A DNA stretch of 64,000 nt from Sphingobacterium sp. UT-1RO-CII-1 (GCF_026711005.1 NZ_JAPPVJ010000005.1:255257-319256), one strand, 5' to 3'; positions 37,207-45,074 are shown, numbered from the stretch's first letter. The notes: generated by a model from the letters alone, not told the origin. Numbers and translations are program-made.

Positions 37207-37590
37207 ATGAGGCACAGCGAAACAGAGTACCAAATTTGGGATAAGATCGTCCATAGTGCAAAGCGACGGGTCGATCTTAGTGAGTATGGAGAGAAAATAA
37301 CAGATCTTAGCCCCAAGATATTAGATCCGTTAATTTTACATATTATTGCAGCATTTGCTTCGGGCGAAGATCACTGCAGTATCTCCACAAACTTACACAA
37401 TGAATTACAGCATATAGGCGTTCACGTATATGAAGAAACAATAGATAAAATCATTGCCGATAAGCATATTGTATTCAGTGCGGAGATTTATGCTACTTAC
37501 CTTACTTTTTCAATGCTAGAGGACGGCTACAGTGAGGATGAAGTACTTAGTTATGTTTGTGAACTACTGGACAAACCGGTTCAGCAATAA
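37207..37590 (+). CDS. conserved hypothetical protein
   Basis: A 127-residue soluble protein. ATG 37207 is preferred over a frame extension starting at 37066 because the extension is low-complexity and a promoter-like box lies inside it. The protein is helical and acidic (SETEYQIWDKIVHSAKRRVD; LEDGYSEDEVLSYVCELLD). There is no membrane segment or known motif. Its stop is directly adjacent to the stop of convergent ribD, with no base between. Confidence 0.6.
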   Translation: MRHSETEYQIWDKIVHSAKRRVDLSEYGEKITDLSPKILDPLILHIIAAFASGEDHCSISTNLHNELQHIGVHVYEETIDKIIADKHIVFSAEIYATYLTFSMLEDGYSEDEVLSYVCELLDKPVQQ

Positions 37591-38640
37591 CTAACGAAAA
37601 AACGTCTTTAAAATATCCTTTCCAACCTTTTGTGTTGTATAAAATCGTTGCCCAAGCAGCGGAGCCGAAATACCTGTGCCCCAACGTTGAGGTGCAATAA
37701 ACACACGGGCTTCATCCCACAAACCTGCCTCTATAAAACTATTTAACACCTGCGCTCCTCCTTCTATCAGGATAGATTGCACATCCATTAAATAAAGCTG
37801 ATATGCAATATTCTGCGGAAGATACAGGTCAAAGTTCTCTAATGCAATATATTTTCGGTTGCTCGACCACTCTGCTTTAGATGCGTTAAAAACAATAGTT
37901 TCCACATCATCCGAAAATATTGCAGCATCGTCCTTAACCTTTAAATCTCTATCGATCAAGACTCTTTTTGGGCTTTTCCCCATCCATAAACGATTTGTTA
38001 GAGACGGATTATCTACAAGCGCTGTCCGTGTCCCTACTAAAATAGCATCTTCTTCACTACGCCATTTATGCACAAGCTGCTTGCTAAGTTTATTACTGAT
38101 CCAACGTTGCTCCTTCTCCAAAGGTGCAAAAAAGCCATCTTCGGTCTCCGCCCACTTGAGTATGATATAGGGTCTATTCTCACGAATCCGGGTGAAGAAT
38201 CGTCGATTGATAAATTGGCACTCCTTCTCCAATATTCCAACTGTACAATCTATACCTGCGTCTTTTAATTTCTGAACCCCTAACCCATTCACCTTACTGT
38301 ACGGATCTAAGCAACCTACCACCACCCTCAAAAAGTGCATCTCTACCAATAAGTCCGCGCATGGCGGCGTCTTGCTTTGGTGCGCACAAGGCTCCAAACT
38401 TACATAAATAGTCGATTCCGTGAACAAACGGCGTGCTTCACTTTCGCCTAAACGTCGGACGGCATCCTGGACAGCGTTTACCTCGGCATGCGGACCTCCG
38501 TAATCTGAAGTAAAGCCTTCTCCAATTACCAATCCTTCATGTACAATCACTGCTCCTACCATAGGGTTTGGACTTACTTTACCCGCATTTAAAGCAGCTA
38601 AGTCTAAACAGCGCTTCATGAAATGTTCATCGTTCATCAT
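37591..38640 (-). CDS. ribD: bifunctional riboflavin deaminase/reductase RibD
   Basis: A 349-residue two-domain enzyme for steps two and three of riboflavin synthesis. The N-terminal deaminase domain (~5-145) has the zinc site HAE in GGPHAEVNA and the PCAHQSKTPPCADLL motif. The C-terminal reductase domain (~150-349) has the LKWAETEDGFFAP start, AILVGTRTALVDNPSL and ILIEGGAQVLNSFI. It diverges from prmC. Confidence 0.95.
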   Translation of the reverse strand: MMNDEHFMKRCLDLAALNAGKVSPNPMVGAVIVHEGLVIGEGFTSDYGGPHAEVNAVQDAVRRLGESEARRLFTESTIYVSLEPCAHQSKTPPCADLLVEMHFLRVVVGCLDPYSKVNGLGVQKLKDAGIDCTVGILEKECQFINRRFFTRIRENRPYIILKWAETEDGFFAPLEKEQRWISNKLSKQLVHKWRSEEDAILVGTRTALVDNPSLTNRLWMGKSPKRVLIDRDLKVKDDAAIFSDDVETIVFNASKAEWSSNRKYIALENFDLYLPQNIAYQLYLMDVQSILIEGGAQVLNSFIEAGLWDEARVFIAPQRWGTGISAPLLGQRFYTTQKVGKDILKTFFR

Positions 38641-38690
38641 AATACAAACTTAGGATTTAACAAAGAATATAGAAAGTGATTTTAGCTTTT

Positions 38691-38700
38691 GTACTTTTGC
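38691..38700 (+). promoter_or_regulatory. candidate -7 box upstream of prmC
   Basis: GTACTTTTGC contains an exact TAnnTTTG box (38692-38699), about 100 nt before the prmC start. No TTTG lies at the usual 19-21-nt distance, so the promoter is incomplete by this rule. The same 10 bases also match the GTANNTTTGC core reported for CTnDOT targets. Confidence 0.3.
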
Positions 38701-38798
38701 AAATGACAATATGCAAAAAAACATAAGCACTTATTTGCTCTAAATCATTCGAGACGGAGCAATCTCTAAAGCTTCGTACAGACAATTAGTTAATACAC

Positions 38799-39689
38799 AT
38801 GGTCACCATACAAGAAATATTAAAAAAATTTGAAGATTCTCTTGAAGAAATATATCCTCGGGAAGAGATAAAGCAGCTATTTCTCCTTTCTTATAGCCAA
38901 GTCACGGGAAAAAAGCCCATACAATACAGTCTTGAACATAAAACGGCCATTAGCGATGTTCATTTTGATTTTTACGAAAACGTACTTCAACAATTAAAAA
39001 CGGCAAAGCCTATCCAACATATATTAGGAGAAGCGCCTTTTTATGGTCGAGTATTCGCAGTCAACGACCAAACGCTCATCCCTCGACCCGAAACGGAAGA
39101 GTTGGTAGACCTCATCATCAAAGATAATCTCAACCGAAATAATCTAACTTTCGTAGATATAGGAACAGGTTCAGGCTGTATAGCTATCAGTTTAGCAAAA
39201 GAAATAGCAGACGCCACTGGTTTTGCTATCGAAGTATCAGACGCTGCTTTAGAAATCGCACGCAAAAATGCTAAAAAACATAATGTAAACATTAATTTCA
39301 TACATGCTGATATTTCTGAATGGGATTATTTTATGCAGGAAAATATGAAGTTTGATATTATTGTGAGCAACCCACCCTACATCACATCTACTGAAAAATT
39401 AGAAATGCACAATAACGTGCTACAGTACGAACCACATAGTGCTTTATTTGTTGAAGATCACGCGCCTTTATACTTTTACGACATTATCGCAGATATGGGC
39501 TTAAAACATTTACATGCTACAGGCTCTCTTTATTTTGAGATTAACCAGTATCTAGCCATCGAAACAAAAGATCTATTGCATAAAAAAGGTTATACCAATA
39601 TCCATATTTATAAAGATATAAACGGAGCCGATCGAATGATTAAAGCACAGCTCACAAACCCATCATTTTTTCAGTCTGAAAGACAGTAG
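38799..39689 (+). CDS. prmC: peptide chain release factor N5-glutamine methyltransferase
   Basis: A 296-residue SAM-dependent methyltransferase that modifies the GGQ glutamine of release factors. The N-terminal helical domain (1-90; YSLEHK) is followed by the SAM motif FVDIGTGSGCIAISLA (~112-127) and the NPPY active-site motif at 191-194. The RPETEELVD segment is the usual binding loop. It diverges from ribD and precedes the tRNA-Lys gene. Confidence 0.94.
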   Translation: MVTIQEILKKFEDSLEEIYPREEIKQLFLLSYSQVTGKKPIQYSLEHKTAISDVHFDFYENVLQQLKTAKPIQHILGEAPFYGRVFAVNDQTLIPRPETEELVDLIIKDNLNRNNLTFVDIGTGSGCIAISLAKEIADATGFAIEVSDAALEIARKNAKKHNVNINFIHADISEWDYFMQENMKFDIIVSNPPYITSTEKLEMHNNVLQYEPHSALFVEDHAPLYFYDIIADMGLKHLHATGSLYFEINQYLAIETKDLLHKKGYTNIHIYKDINGADRMIKAQLTNPSFFQSERQ

Positions 39690-39724
39690 ATTAATAAGTT
39701 TTTTCAAAAAAAAGCTCATTATAC

Positions 39725-39755
39725 TTTGCATAAATAAACTTTTTATATACCTTTG
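39725..39755 (+). promoter_or_regulatory. Bacteroidota-type promoter of tRNA-Lys
   Basis: TTTG at 39725-39728, a 19-base spacer and TACCTTTG at 39748-39755 match the Bacteroidota housekeeping consensus TTTG-N19-TAnnTTTG. The start site would lie near 39762, about 37 nt before the tRNA. Confidence 0.85.
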
Positions 39756-39798
39756 CATCACTCCAAACAACGAAGGAAACTTCAAAAGTTAGAAGTGA

Positions 39799-39871
39799 GA
39801 TTCCGTAGCTCAGCTGGTAGAGCAATACACTTTTAATGTATGGGTCCTGGGTTCGAATCCCAGCGGGATCA
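39799..39871 (+). tRNA. tRNA-Lys (anticodon TTT)
   Basis: A 73-nt cloverleaf: acceptor GATTCCG pairs with CGGGATC (one G-T pair), D-stem GCTC/GAGC, anticodon stem ATACA/TGTAT with loop CTTTTAA giving anticodon TTT, and T-arm CTGGG TTCGAAT CCCAG. The discriminator is A and the 3' CCA is not fully encoded. It looks functional. Its promoter and terminator are both visible. Confidence 0.97.
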
Positions 39872-39876
39872 CCTCT

Positions 39877-39917
39877 TGGGACAAGTCTGAAAACAACAGA
39901 TTTGTCCCATTTTTTTT
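39877..39917 (+). terminator. terminator of tRNA-Lys
   Basis: A 13-bp stem pairs 39877-39889 with 39897-39909 (one G-T pair) around a 7-nt loop and is followed by eight T residues (39910-39917). It begins just 6 nt after the tRNA. Confidence 0.93.
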
Positions 39918-40617
39918 ACCTTGTAACTTGCTGTTATTCTGATAGCTAAGAGCAATAGCGGAATTTAGTCGAGCGGTTCGATGTTGTGTACCGTCAAATT
40001 CCAAAAATTCGGGGAACATCGAACCCGATTTTACTTATTTCCATACAAAACAATTGTTTTTCAATTGTTTATACAATTTATTGAAAAGTGGGTATACTAT
40101 TCGTTTCATTTTCACGGGCAAAGGTAAATCAGTATTTTTACGCTTTACAAGGTCAAGCCTTCGGTTTGCTGAAAAATCTGCATCCGTTTTTGGCGGATCG
40201 TATTTTTCAGTCAAAACCTTGTTTCGGCTAAACACTGACCTTTTTAGCCCATGAAACGAAAAATAGCATACTCCGACCTTTGAACGAATAAATGGTAGTG
40301 ATAGAGAAACAAAACAGCACCTCCTCTCACATTACCGAATAAATAAAAAAAGGTGTCAGACTGATATATTGAAAGCCATTATGCCCTCCTGCAACCTTAC
40401 TGTCTATCAAGGCAGTCGTATGCCTTGAACGCAAGCAAGCTCGGCTGATAGCCGTCTAAGAACTCACAAACTTTTCGGTTCGCCTAAACAGAGCAAGTTA
40501 TGTTTTGAGGCACTCGAAACGCATTCCGTGCCTCAAAACTACTTGTTCTTTCAGATGAAATCCCCCCCTCCGAAGTCGGTTGTATAATGATGTTATAATC
40601 TTCTATTAATCCAAACA
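39918..40617. other. structured noncoding region at the left side of the remnant element
   Basis: No convincing gene occupies these 700 bp, but it holds several strong dyads: 39975-39985 with 40015-40025 (11 bp), 40048-40056 with 40062-40070 (9 bp, T-loop), 40169-40177 with 40202-40210 (9 bp around an inner ATCCG/CGGAT), and 40502-40513 with 40528-40539 (12 bp, GTTTTGAGGCAC). A shorter hairpin CAAGGCA/TGCCTTG lies near 40410. Such density of hairpins suits an element end, transfer origin or small RNA. Two short frames on opposite strands (40035-40235, 40054-40254) mirror each other over the same dyads and are not called genes. Confidence 0.5.
40502..40539. ncRNA. candidate structured RNA or hairpin downstream of rteC
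   Basis: Perfect 12-bp arms (40502-40513, 40528-40539) with a 14-nt loop, further extended by CAAGT (about 40494) pairing with ACTTG (about 40541). On the minus strand it lies 80 nt past the rteC stop. A hairpin ending the rteC transcript or part of a small RNA are both possible; I cannot distinguish them. Confidence 0.3.
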
Positions 40618-41440
40618 TTACTTTTCGTCCATTTGCTCCATTTTCTTGATAAGTGTTTCCCGGAGTGTATCAAGGAATTTTGTAGGGTTCATCTTCCGGT
40701 TTCGGAGTTCCAAATAAGTTTGGTAGTAATTCCCCAAATTGACGTTAAACGCCTCTTCAAAATACTTCGCAATTAGCCTTATATCAGCGTTCCCGTTCTC
40801 AAAGACACCTTGATAATGCAGGGAATAGATCAGTTCTATGATTGCCACCTTGCTCCCCGTCCAGTTGAGTTTCTTCGAGGCTTTTGGATTGTTCTTTTGG
40901 TCTTTATTGTACAACTGGTCTTCGATATAAACCTGTATCGTTGGCTATTATCTTGGCGACCTTATAATCATGCGAAGTAGAAAATGTGAGGTCGGACTGA
41001 AAATACCCTGTATCCAAACAGAGCTTTATATCGTGGTTGCCCCGTACAAAAAGTTTCTCGTCAAGTGAAGTGTTGTTGGTACGGTAGTATTTATAAAAAT
41101 CGAGGTTGTTGTCAAAATAACGTTTGAGTTTTTTCAACTCCTTGTTGAGGTATTTCTTTATGGATTTTGCTCCATAGGGTTTCCTTGTCTCAATTTTGTA
41201 AATGGCATTGTAGTAAATGAGTTTGGATACGATGATGGGTTTTTGATTTCTGAAAAAGTGGATTTCTTCTTCTTTGTTTCTGAACCCTTTTTTTAAAATA
41301 TTTTCCTTTACTTCGGACAGGCATTCTAAAATCAGATTTATAACGGTTTCAATCCGTTGTATGGAATAATCAGCTTCAATCTCTAATTCGTTGATTGCCG
41401 TTTCCAGCTTATGAGACGTTTCTCTAAAATAATTATTCAT
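40618..41440 (-). pseudogene. rteC: rteC, frameshifted regulator of a CTnDOT-like element
   Basis: Two overlapping minus-strand frames together make one RteC protein. The N-terminal part (ATG 41440) reads MNNYFRETSHKLETAINELE to KVAKIIANDTGLYRRP and stops at 40904. The C-terminal part starts with the sequence expected next (QVYIEDQLYNKDQKNN) in another frame and ends at 40618 with LRETLIKKMEQMDEK. The shift is near 40934-40937 (one base extra, or two missing). In CTnDOT, RteC activates excision in response to tetracycline through RteAB. No rteA, rteB or integrase is present here. It marks a decayed conjugative element. Confidence 0.75.
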
Positions 41441-41511
41441 ATTCTATTAATTATTGCCTGTTCTTGTTGTAGATAAAAAAGGTAAAGAATTGATAAAAAC
41501 AATTCTTTCAT

Positions 41512-41543
41512 AAAAAGTCAAGACGGATAATTTCCGTCTTGAC
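41512..41543 (-). terminator. terminator of the mef-NTase-mph operon
   Basis: An 11-bp stem gtcaagacgga (41517-41527) pairs with tccgtcttgac (41533-41543), loop of 5 nt. On the minus strand it is followed by TTTTT. It starts 13 nt after the mph stop at 41557. A second weaker dyad lies at 41484-41508. Confidence 0.9.
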
Positions 41544-41556
41544 CCGTTAAAATTTA

Positions 41557-42443
41557 TCAGATTACACCTAATTGAACTTTTGCCCCAATAATATGATTTT
41601 CGTTATTGGTTTCTAATGCGAAGTAACCATATGACAAGGCTGATGCAGAAGCTCTTTCTACAGCTTGCTCATAAATTTTATCCCAAGTTTTACCACCTTG
41701 ATTTTCATATTCTGTGATTAGGTTTCGAAGACTTGCTTCTCCGAAAATAGTTACATGTCCAGAAAAATCAATTGCAGGGTCTCCTAAGTGGGCTGTTGAC
41801 CAGTCAATAATGCCGGCAACAACACCATCTTGTGAAGTAAGCACATGTCCGGCATATAAATCACCGTGAACAAACTGTGTGAAATTTGGCCATAGTTTAT
41901 CATCATCTAACCATTTTCTATAGCGTAATTCAAGCTTAGAACTTATTCCTAATTCTGATTTTACAGTTTGTAATTGATTAGCTATCTCTGGTCTTAAGTC
42001 AGATGGCTTCATTATCTTCAGATGATTTTTTCTTACTTCTTCTTTTGGAATAGCATGTAACTGTACCAACGCTTTTGCTAACGATATAATGTATTCTGGG
42101 CTATCTTTATCCATGTTCCAAATCATTTTATGGCTTTCTGTATCAACTATAAGTGCAGGTTCTTCCTCAATTAGAGGATAGGCGATTAAGTGTGGTGATA
42201 TAATCTTCCAATCGGGAACCTTTAGGAACAGGTGTTTTTTTACAAGCTGTAAAATTCGTTTTTCCTTATCAATTTGTTCACTCATGTCACCACGACGAGG
42301 GATACGAAGTACCCCCATCTTTGACCCTTGATGTCAATGGCATAAGCTACCCTAAAGTCGACACCCATTTCGTTGAAACTTGTATTATCAGTAAGTTCTA
42401 GCCCGTTTTCTGATGCAAGTTTTTTTATATCTATTTTTTTCAT
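41557..42443 (-). pseudogene. macrolide 2'-phosphotransferase (mph-like), frameshifted
   Basis: The ATG at 42443 starts MKKIDIKKLASENGLEL...TSFNEMGVDFRVAYAID, the normal Mph N-terminus, but this frame stops at 42282 (TGA). The rest of the protein continues in another frame from GVLRIPRRGDMSEQ to the stop at 41557. The break is in a run of five C (plus strand 42312-42316). Taking two bases out gives 294 residues, the usual Mph length. The kinase motifs VHGDLYAGHVL (catalytic Asp) and GIIDWSTAHLGDPAIDF (DFG-like) are intact. Mph enzymes inactivate macrolides by phosphorylating the desosamine 2'-hydroxyl. It is the last gene of the resistance operon. A homopolymer sequencing error is a real alternative. 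Confidence 0.75.
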
Positions 42444-42478
42444 TTCTCATTCTTTTTTTAAATTTTTGCTTTTTCAAA

Positions 42479-43363
42479 TTACTTTTTAAAATCAAATTTT
42501 GGTCGGTATAGACCATTTGTAAGTGAAACCACTTCCGTAAACATTTTTTTAATAAAGTCTACATTTTTATCCAAATTTTGAGTATCCGAATGTAAAATAG
42601 CATCTACTTTCTCTTTAAAATTATTTGGTATTATTTGAAATTTTGAGAGCAATTCAATAGCGAGTTTATCACTAATCGGATAAATTTCATTTATTGCAAA
42701 CAAAGCTTCGGTAATACTTTTCAAGGCTCTTGTGAAACAACCAAACGTGTTGTAGCTGTCATTTTGTTTGGCAAAACCATCTGCGTGAGCCAATGTAAAT
42801 TCTGCTGACCAAAGTGCAGTATTAATTACATTTACTTTTAATGCTAAAGGGTAATTAGCTGCCGAATTTTTGAGTTCTTGCAAAATATGATTTGCGTCTG
42901 AAAGCGCTATGCAAGCTAAGCACTCTGCCTGGTAAATCATTGATGTAAACCCATACGGCGGTTGTTGCTCAAAGTGGTTTTCCCATTTGCCAAGTTGAGC
43001 ATCAGCTATTGTTCTTTTAATTTGGTTGATATTGCGGTAAAGCAAATCTACTTTGCCAACTGCTGTATGCAACCACGCACCACCATTTACCCAAGGTCCC
43101 CATTCGTAAAAACCAACTACAACTGGACTTTCATCTGTAGAATATTTTTTGGCTATTCGTTCTATTTCTTGTATATCAAAAGGGCTTTCTTCCTCATAAT
43201 ATAGCCCCATATCAATATCCGAATTTTCGTTTGCTCTGCCCGTAGCGTGTGAACCACCCAAAGCAATCGCCGTTAAGTTTTCAATTTTATTTAAATCTTG
43301 AACAAACTGAGTTATAAACTGCTTTTTTTGATCAGTTAAACTTTTAATATTATTTAAATTCAT
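42479..43363 (-). CDS. nucleotidyltransferase-domain protein, possible antibiotic nucleotidyltransferase
   Basis: A 294-residue protein. Residues ~1-110 are a Pol-beta-type nucleotidyltransferase: the G37-S38 helix start and D49-I-D51 metal ligands in IALGGSHATGRANENSDIDMGLYY. The rest is helical (like the C-terminal domains of kanamycin or lincosamide nucleotidyltransferases). It sits between the mef-like pump and the mph gene, 11 nt after the pump, in one operon, so a role in drug modification is likely, but I cannot assign lincosamide (lnu) or aminoglycoside (aad) activity from sequence. Confidence 0.75.
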   Translation of the reverse strand: MNLNNIKSLTDQKKQFITQFVQDLNKIENLTAIALGGSHATGRANENSDIDMGLYYEEESPFDIQEIERIAKKYSTDESPVVVGFYEWGPWVNGGAWLHTAVGKVDLLYRNINQIKRTIADAQLGKWENHFEQQPPYGFTSMIYQAECLACIALSDANHILQELKNSAANYPLALKVNVINTALWSAEFTLAHADGFAKQNDSYNTFGCFTRALKSITEALFAINEIYPISDKLAIELLSKFQIIPNNFKEKVDAILHSDTQNLDKNVDFIKKMFTEVVSLTNGLYRPKFDFKK

Positions 43364-43373
43364 TTTTATTTTT

Positions 43374-44606
43374 TTAAGATGTTAAACCATTTTCTTTCTT
43401 TCCCAACTGCATTAATGATGGGATAAAGAACGATATTAAACCGACGATGATAACCAGTATTCCGCAAATGAGAAAAGCATTTGGAACACCGATTTTTTCT
43501 GAAATTAGTCCCGCAAATAACAACCCAATAATACTGGGCAAAACTGCAATGCTGTAATACAAAGAAAAAACCCTTCCTAGTAAATTTGGCGCAACTTCTT
43601 CCTGCAAAATAGTTGTAAACGATGCTGAAAAAACTGCCATTGCTATTCCTCCCAAACCGGTAGCTACCACAAACCCGATAAACCACGAAGAGGGAAACAA
43701 ACCACACAATACAAAAGAAATTCCTAGCACTAATTGCATTGCATTTACCAATATAACTTTGGAAAAATCAACCTTAAAAATCCCCAAAATGCTACCTCCA
43801 ACCAACATTCCAACTCCCCATACAATTTCTATGATGCTCATTTCCCATTTCCCTCCTCCGTAATAACCTGTGGTTAAAAGCGGGAACATAATTGAAGCAG
43901 GTATAATAAAAAACCAAATCATCATTGCAAAGAAAAATAAGAATGCAAGTCCTCTATTTTTTAAGATAACATTAAAACCATCTTTTAATTCTGCCAATAA
44001 AATATGGAAGTGTGTTTTAGTTTCCGTTTTGATATGCGGGATGTTTACAAAAAATAAGGAAGTAATAGCTGCAACTGCACCAATAATATCTAACCAAAGT
44101 ACGTTTGAAATAGAAAAATAGGATAATGCCAAAGCACCTAAAGCCGGGCTTGCAATACTACTTACAGACTGAAGCATTTGGTTTATACCTGACACCCGTA
44201 ACAATTGTTTTTCTGGTACAATTAATGGAGCAACAGCGGTCATTGCAGGCGAATGAAATGCATTGCCAACGGAACGCAATGCCATAATAAGGTAAATCCA
44301 AGCTAAGTTTACAGCACCGTCCTTTAAGATAAAAACCATAACAAAGGCACATATTGCCACGAAAGCGTCAGAAAAAATCATCACTTTCTTGCGATTCCAC
44401 CTATCGATAAAAACACCCACAAAAGGACCAATTAATGCTTGTGGCAACAAACTGGCAATTGCAGAATATGCTAATATTTCAGCCGATTTAAACTCCAAAC
44501 TTAGCCAAATAACAACAGCAAAGTTTACAGAATAGCTGCTGACCATTGAGATAAACTGCCCCGACCATATAAATACATAGGTCTGCACCCATTTTCTATT
44601 TTCCAT
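43374..44606 (-). CDS. Mef-like macrolide efflux MFS transporter
   Basis: A 410-residue major facilitator with 12 membrane helices. It begins MENRKWVQTYVFIWSGQFIS, close to the Mef family start, with the MFS loop IDRWNRKKVMIFSDA (after TM2) and the SGINQMLQSVSSIASPALGALAL segment. Length and motif order suit the Mef group that exports 14- and 15-membered macrolides. It is first in a three-gene operon with an NTase and an mph-like gene. A promoter and a leader with a short ORF lie upstream. Confidence 0.85.
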   Translation of the reverse strand: MENRKWVQTYVFIWSGQFISMVSSYSVNFAVVIWLSLEFKSAEILAYSAIASLLPQALIGPFVGVFIDRWNRKKVMIFSDAFVAICAFVMVFILKDGAVNLAWIYLIMALRSVGNAFHSPAMTAVAPLIVPEKQLLRVSGINQMLQSVSSIASPALGALALSYFSISNVLWLDIIGAVAAITSLFFVNIPHIKTETKTHFHILLAELKDGFNVILKNRGLAFLFFFAMMIWFFIIPASIMFPLLTTGYYGGGKWEMSIIEIVWGVGMLVGGSILGIFKVDFSKVILVNAMQLVLGISFVLCGLFPSSWFIGFVVATGLGGIAMAVFSASFTTILQEEVAPNLLGRVFSLYYSIAVLPSIIGLLFAGLISEKIGVPNAFLICGILVIIVGLISFFIPSLMQLGKKENGLTS

Positions 44607-44747
44607 GAAAATTTAATGAAATTGTTATACAACAAAAAGAGGAAGAGCAATACCAAGATCGTCTTCTAAGAAGGGAAGTGTACTAAAGTGACACTTGGAT
44701 TAGTTATTCCAAGGTTTAGCCATCATTGCTGTATTTGAATAGTTCAT
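44607..44747 (-). promoter_or_regulatory. mef operon leader with possible leader-peptide attenuator
   Basis: On the minus strand the 140-nt leader contains an ORF at 44747-44700 encoding MNYSNTAMMAKPWNN; a start at 44726 or 44723 would give only MMAKPWNN or MAKPWNN. The stop codon is in the loop of a 6-bp hairpin (44708-44713 with 44694-44699). That hairpin excludes a second one (44676-44681 with 44691-44696), and a third (44642-44646 with 44662-44666) precedes a CTCTTTTTG run. Also CCAAG (44694-44698) can pair with CTTGG (44653-44657). Such alternative pairing near a short ORF is typical of macrolide-inducible attenuators. The mechanism is inferred. Confidence 0.5.
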
Positions 44748-44751
44748 AGTG

Positions 44752-44782
44752 CAAAGGTATAAAAAAAACATTGCTCATCAAT
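44752..44782 (-). promoter_or_regulatory. promoter of the mef operon
   Basis: The minus strand reads ATTG (44782-44779), a 19-base spacer and TACCTTTG (44759-44752), close to the Bacteroidota consensus TTTG-N19-TAnnTTTG. A start site near 44747 would place the leader ATG at or next to the 5' end. Confidence 0.75.
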
Positions 44783-44819
44783 ATGGCACGCATAAAAAAT
44801 TGAAATGCTATGCCTTTAT

Positions 44820-44990
44820 TTATTGTTTTTGTATCAAATGCTGTAAATTCGGGTCATTCTTGATGCGTTCCATTTCGTTTTCTACAATCTGCATAACGTC
44901 CGCTTTAATCTGCCTGTAATTGGCTTCGATTACCTGCTTCATATTGTCGTTACCGTCTTCATCGGTAAATGACAGTATCTGAGATATTTC
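44820..44990 (-). pseudogene. C-terminal fragment, probably of a mobilization/coupling protein
   Basis: Only the last ~57 codons look like a real protein: EISQILSFTDEDGNDNMKQV, YRQIKADVMQIVENEMERI and NDPNLQHLIQKQ. From memory this resembles the C-terminus of MobC/TraG-type coupling proteins of Bacteroidota conjugative elements. The frame continues upstream to 45134 but that part crosses a terminator-like hairpin and has no recognisable sequence, so the gene is truncated near 44990. This point would be the right edge of the remnant element. Confidence 0.4.
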
Positions 44991-45031
44991 CAAAAAAAAA
45001 GAGTTCGAGTTTCGTACCAGTAAGTTCACAA

Positions 45032-45063
45032 ACAAAAGCTTCACTGAAAAGTGAAGCTTTTGT
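45032..45063. terminator. 14-bp stem-loop near the right element edge
   Basis: Arms 45032-45045 (acaaaagcttcact) and 45050-45063 are perfectly complementary with a 4-nt loop. Strong, symmetrical hairpin that could terminate from either side; no long T-run follows. Confidence 0.6.
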
Positions 45064-45074
45064 TGTATATCAAT

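Noticed and set aside
39810..40019. Minus-strand frame over the tRNA-Lys gene
   Set aside because: Its end (LGFEPRTHTLKV) is the well-known false translation of a tRNA.
40035..40254. Two opposite short frames in the element end
   Set aside because: They mirror each other across inverted repeats; the open frames come from palindromic sequence rather than coding.
43366..43707. Frame inside the mef-like gene on the same strand
   Set aside because: Cys/Phe-rich shadow of the MFS transporter in another frame.
44996..45020. tRNA-like T-loop (GAGTTCGAGTTTCG) next to the hairpin at the element edge
   Set aside because: I tried to fold it as a tRNA 3' end or an att copy of the tRNA-Lys 3' end; the T-stem has mismatches and the acceptor does not match, so similarity is limited to a TTCGA core.
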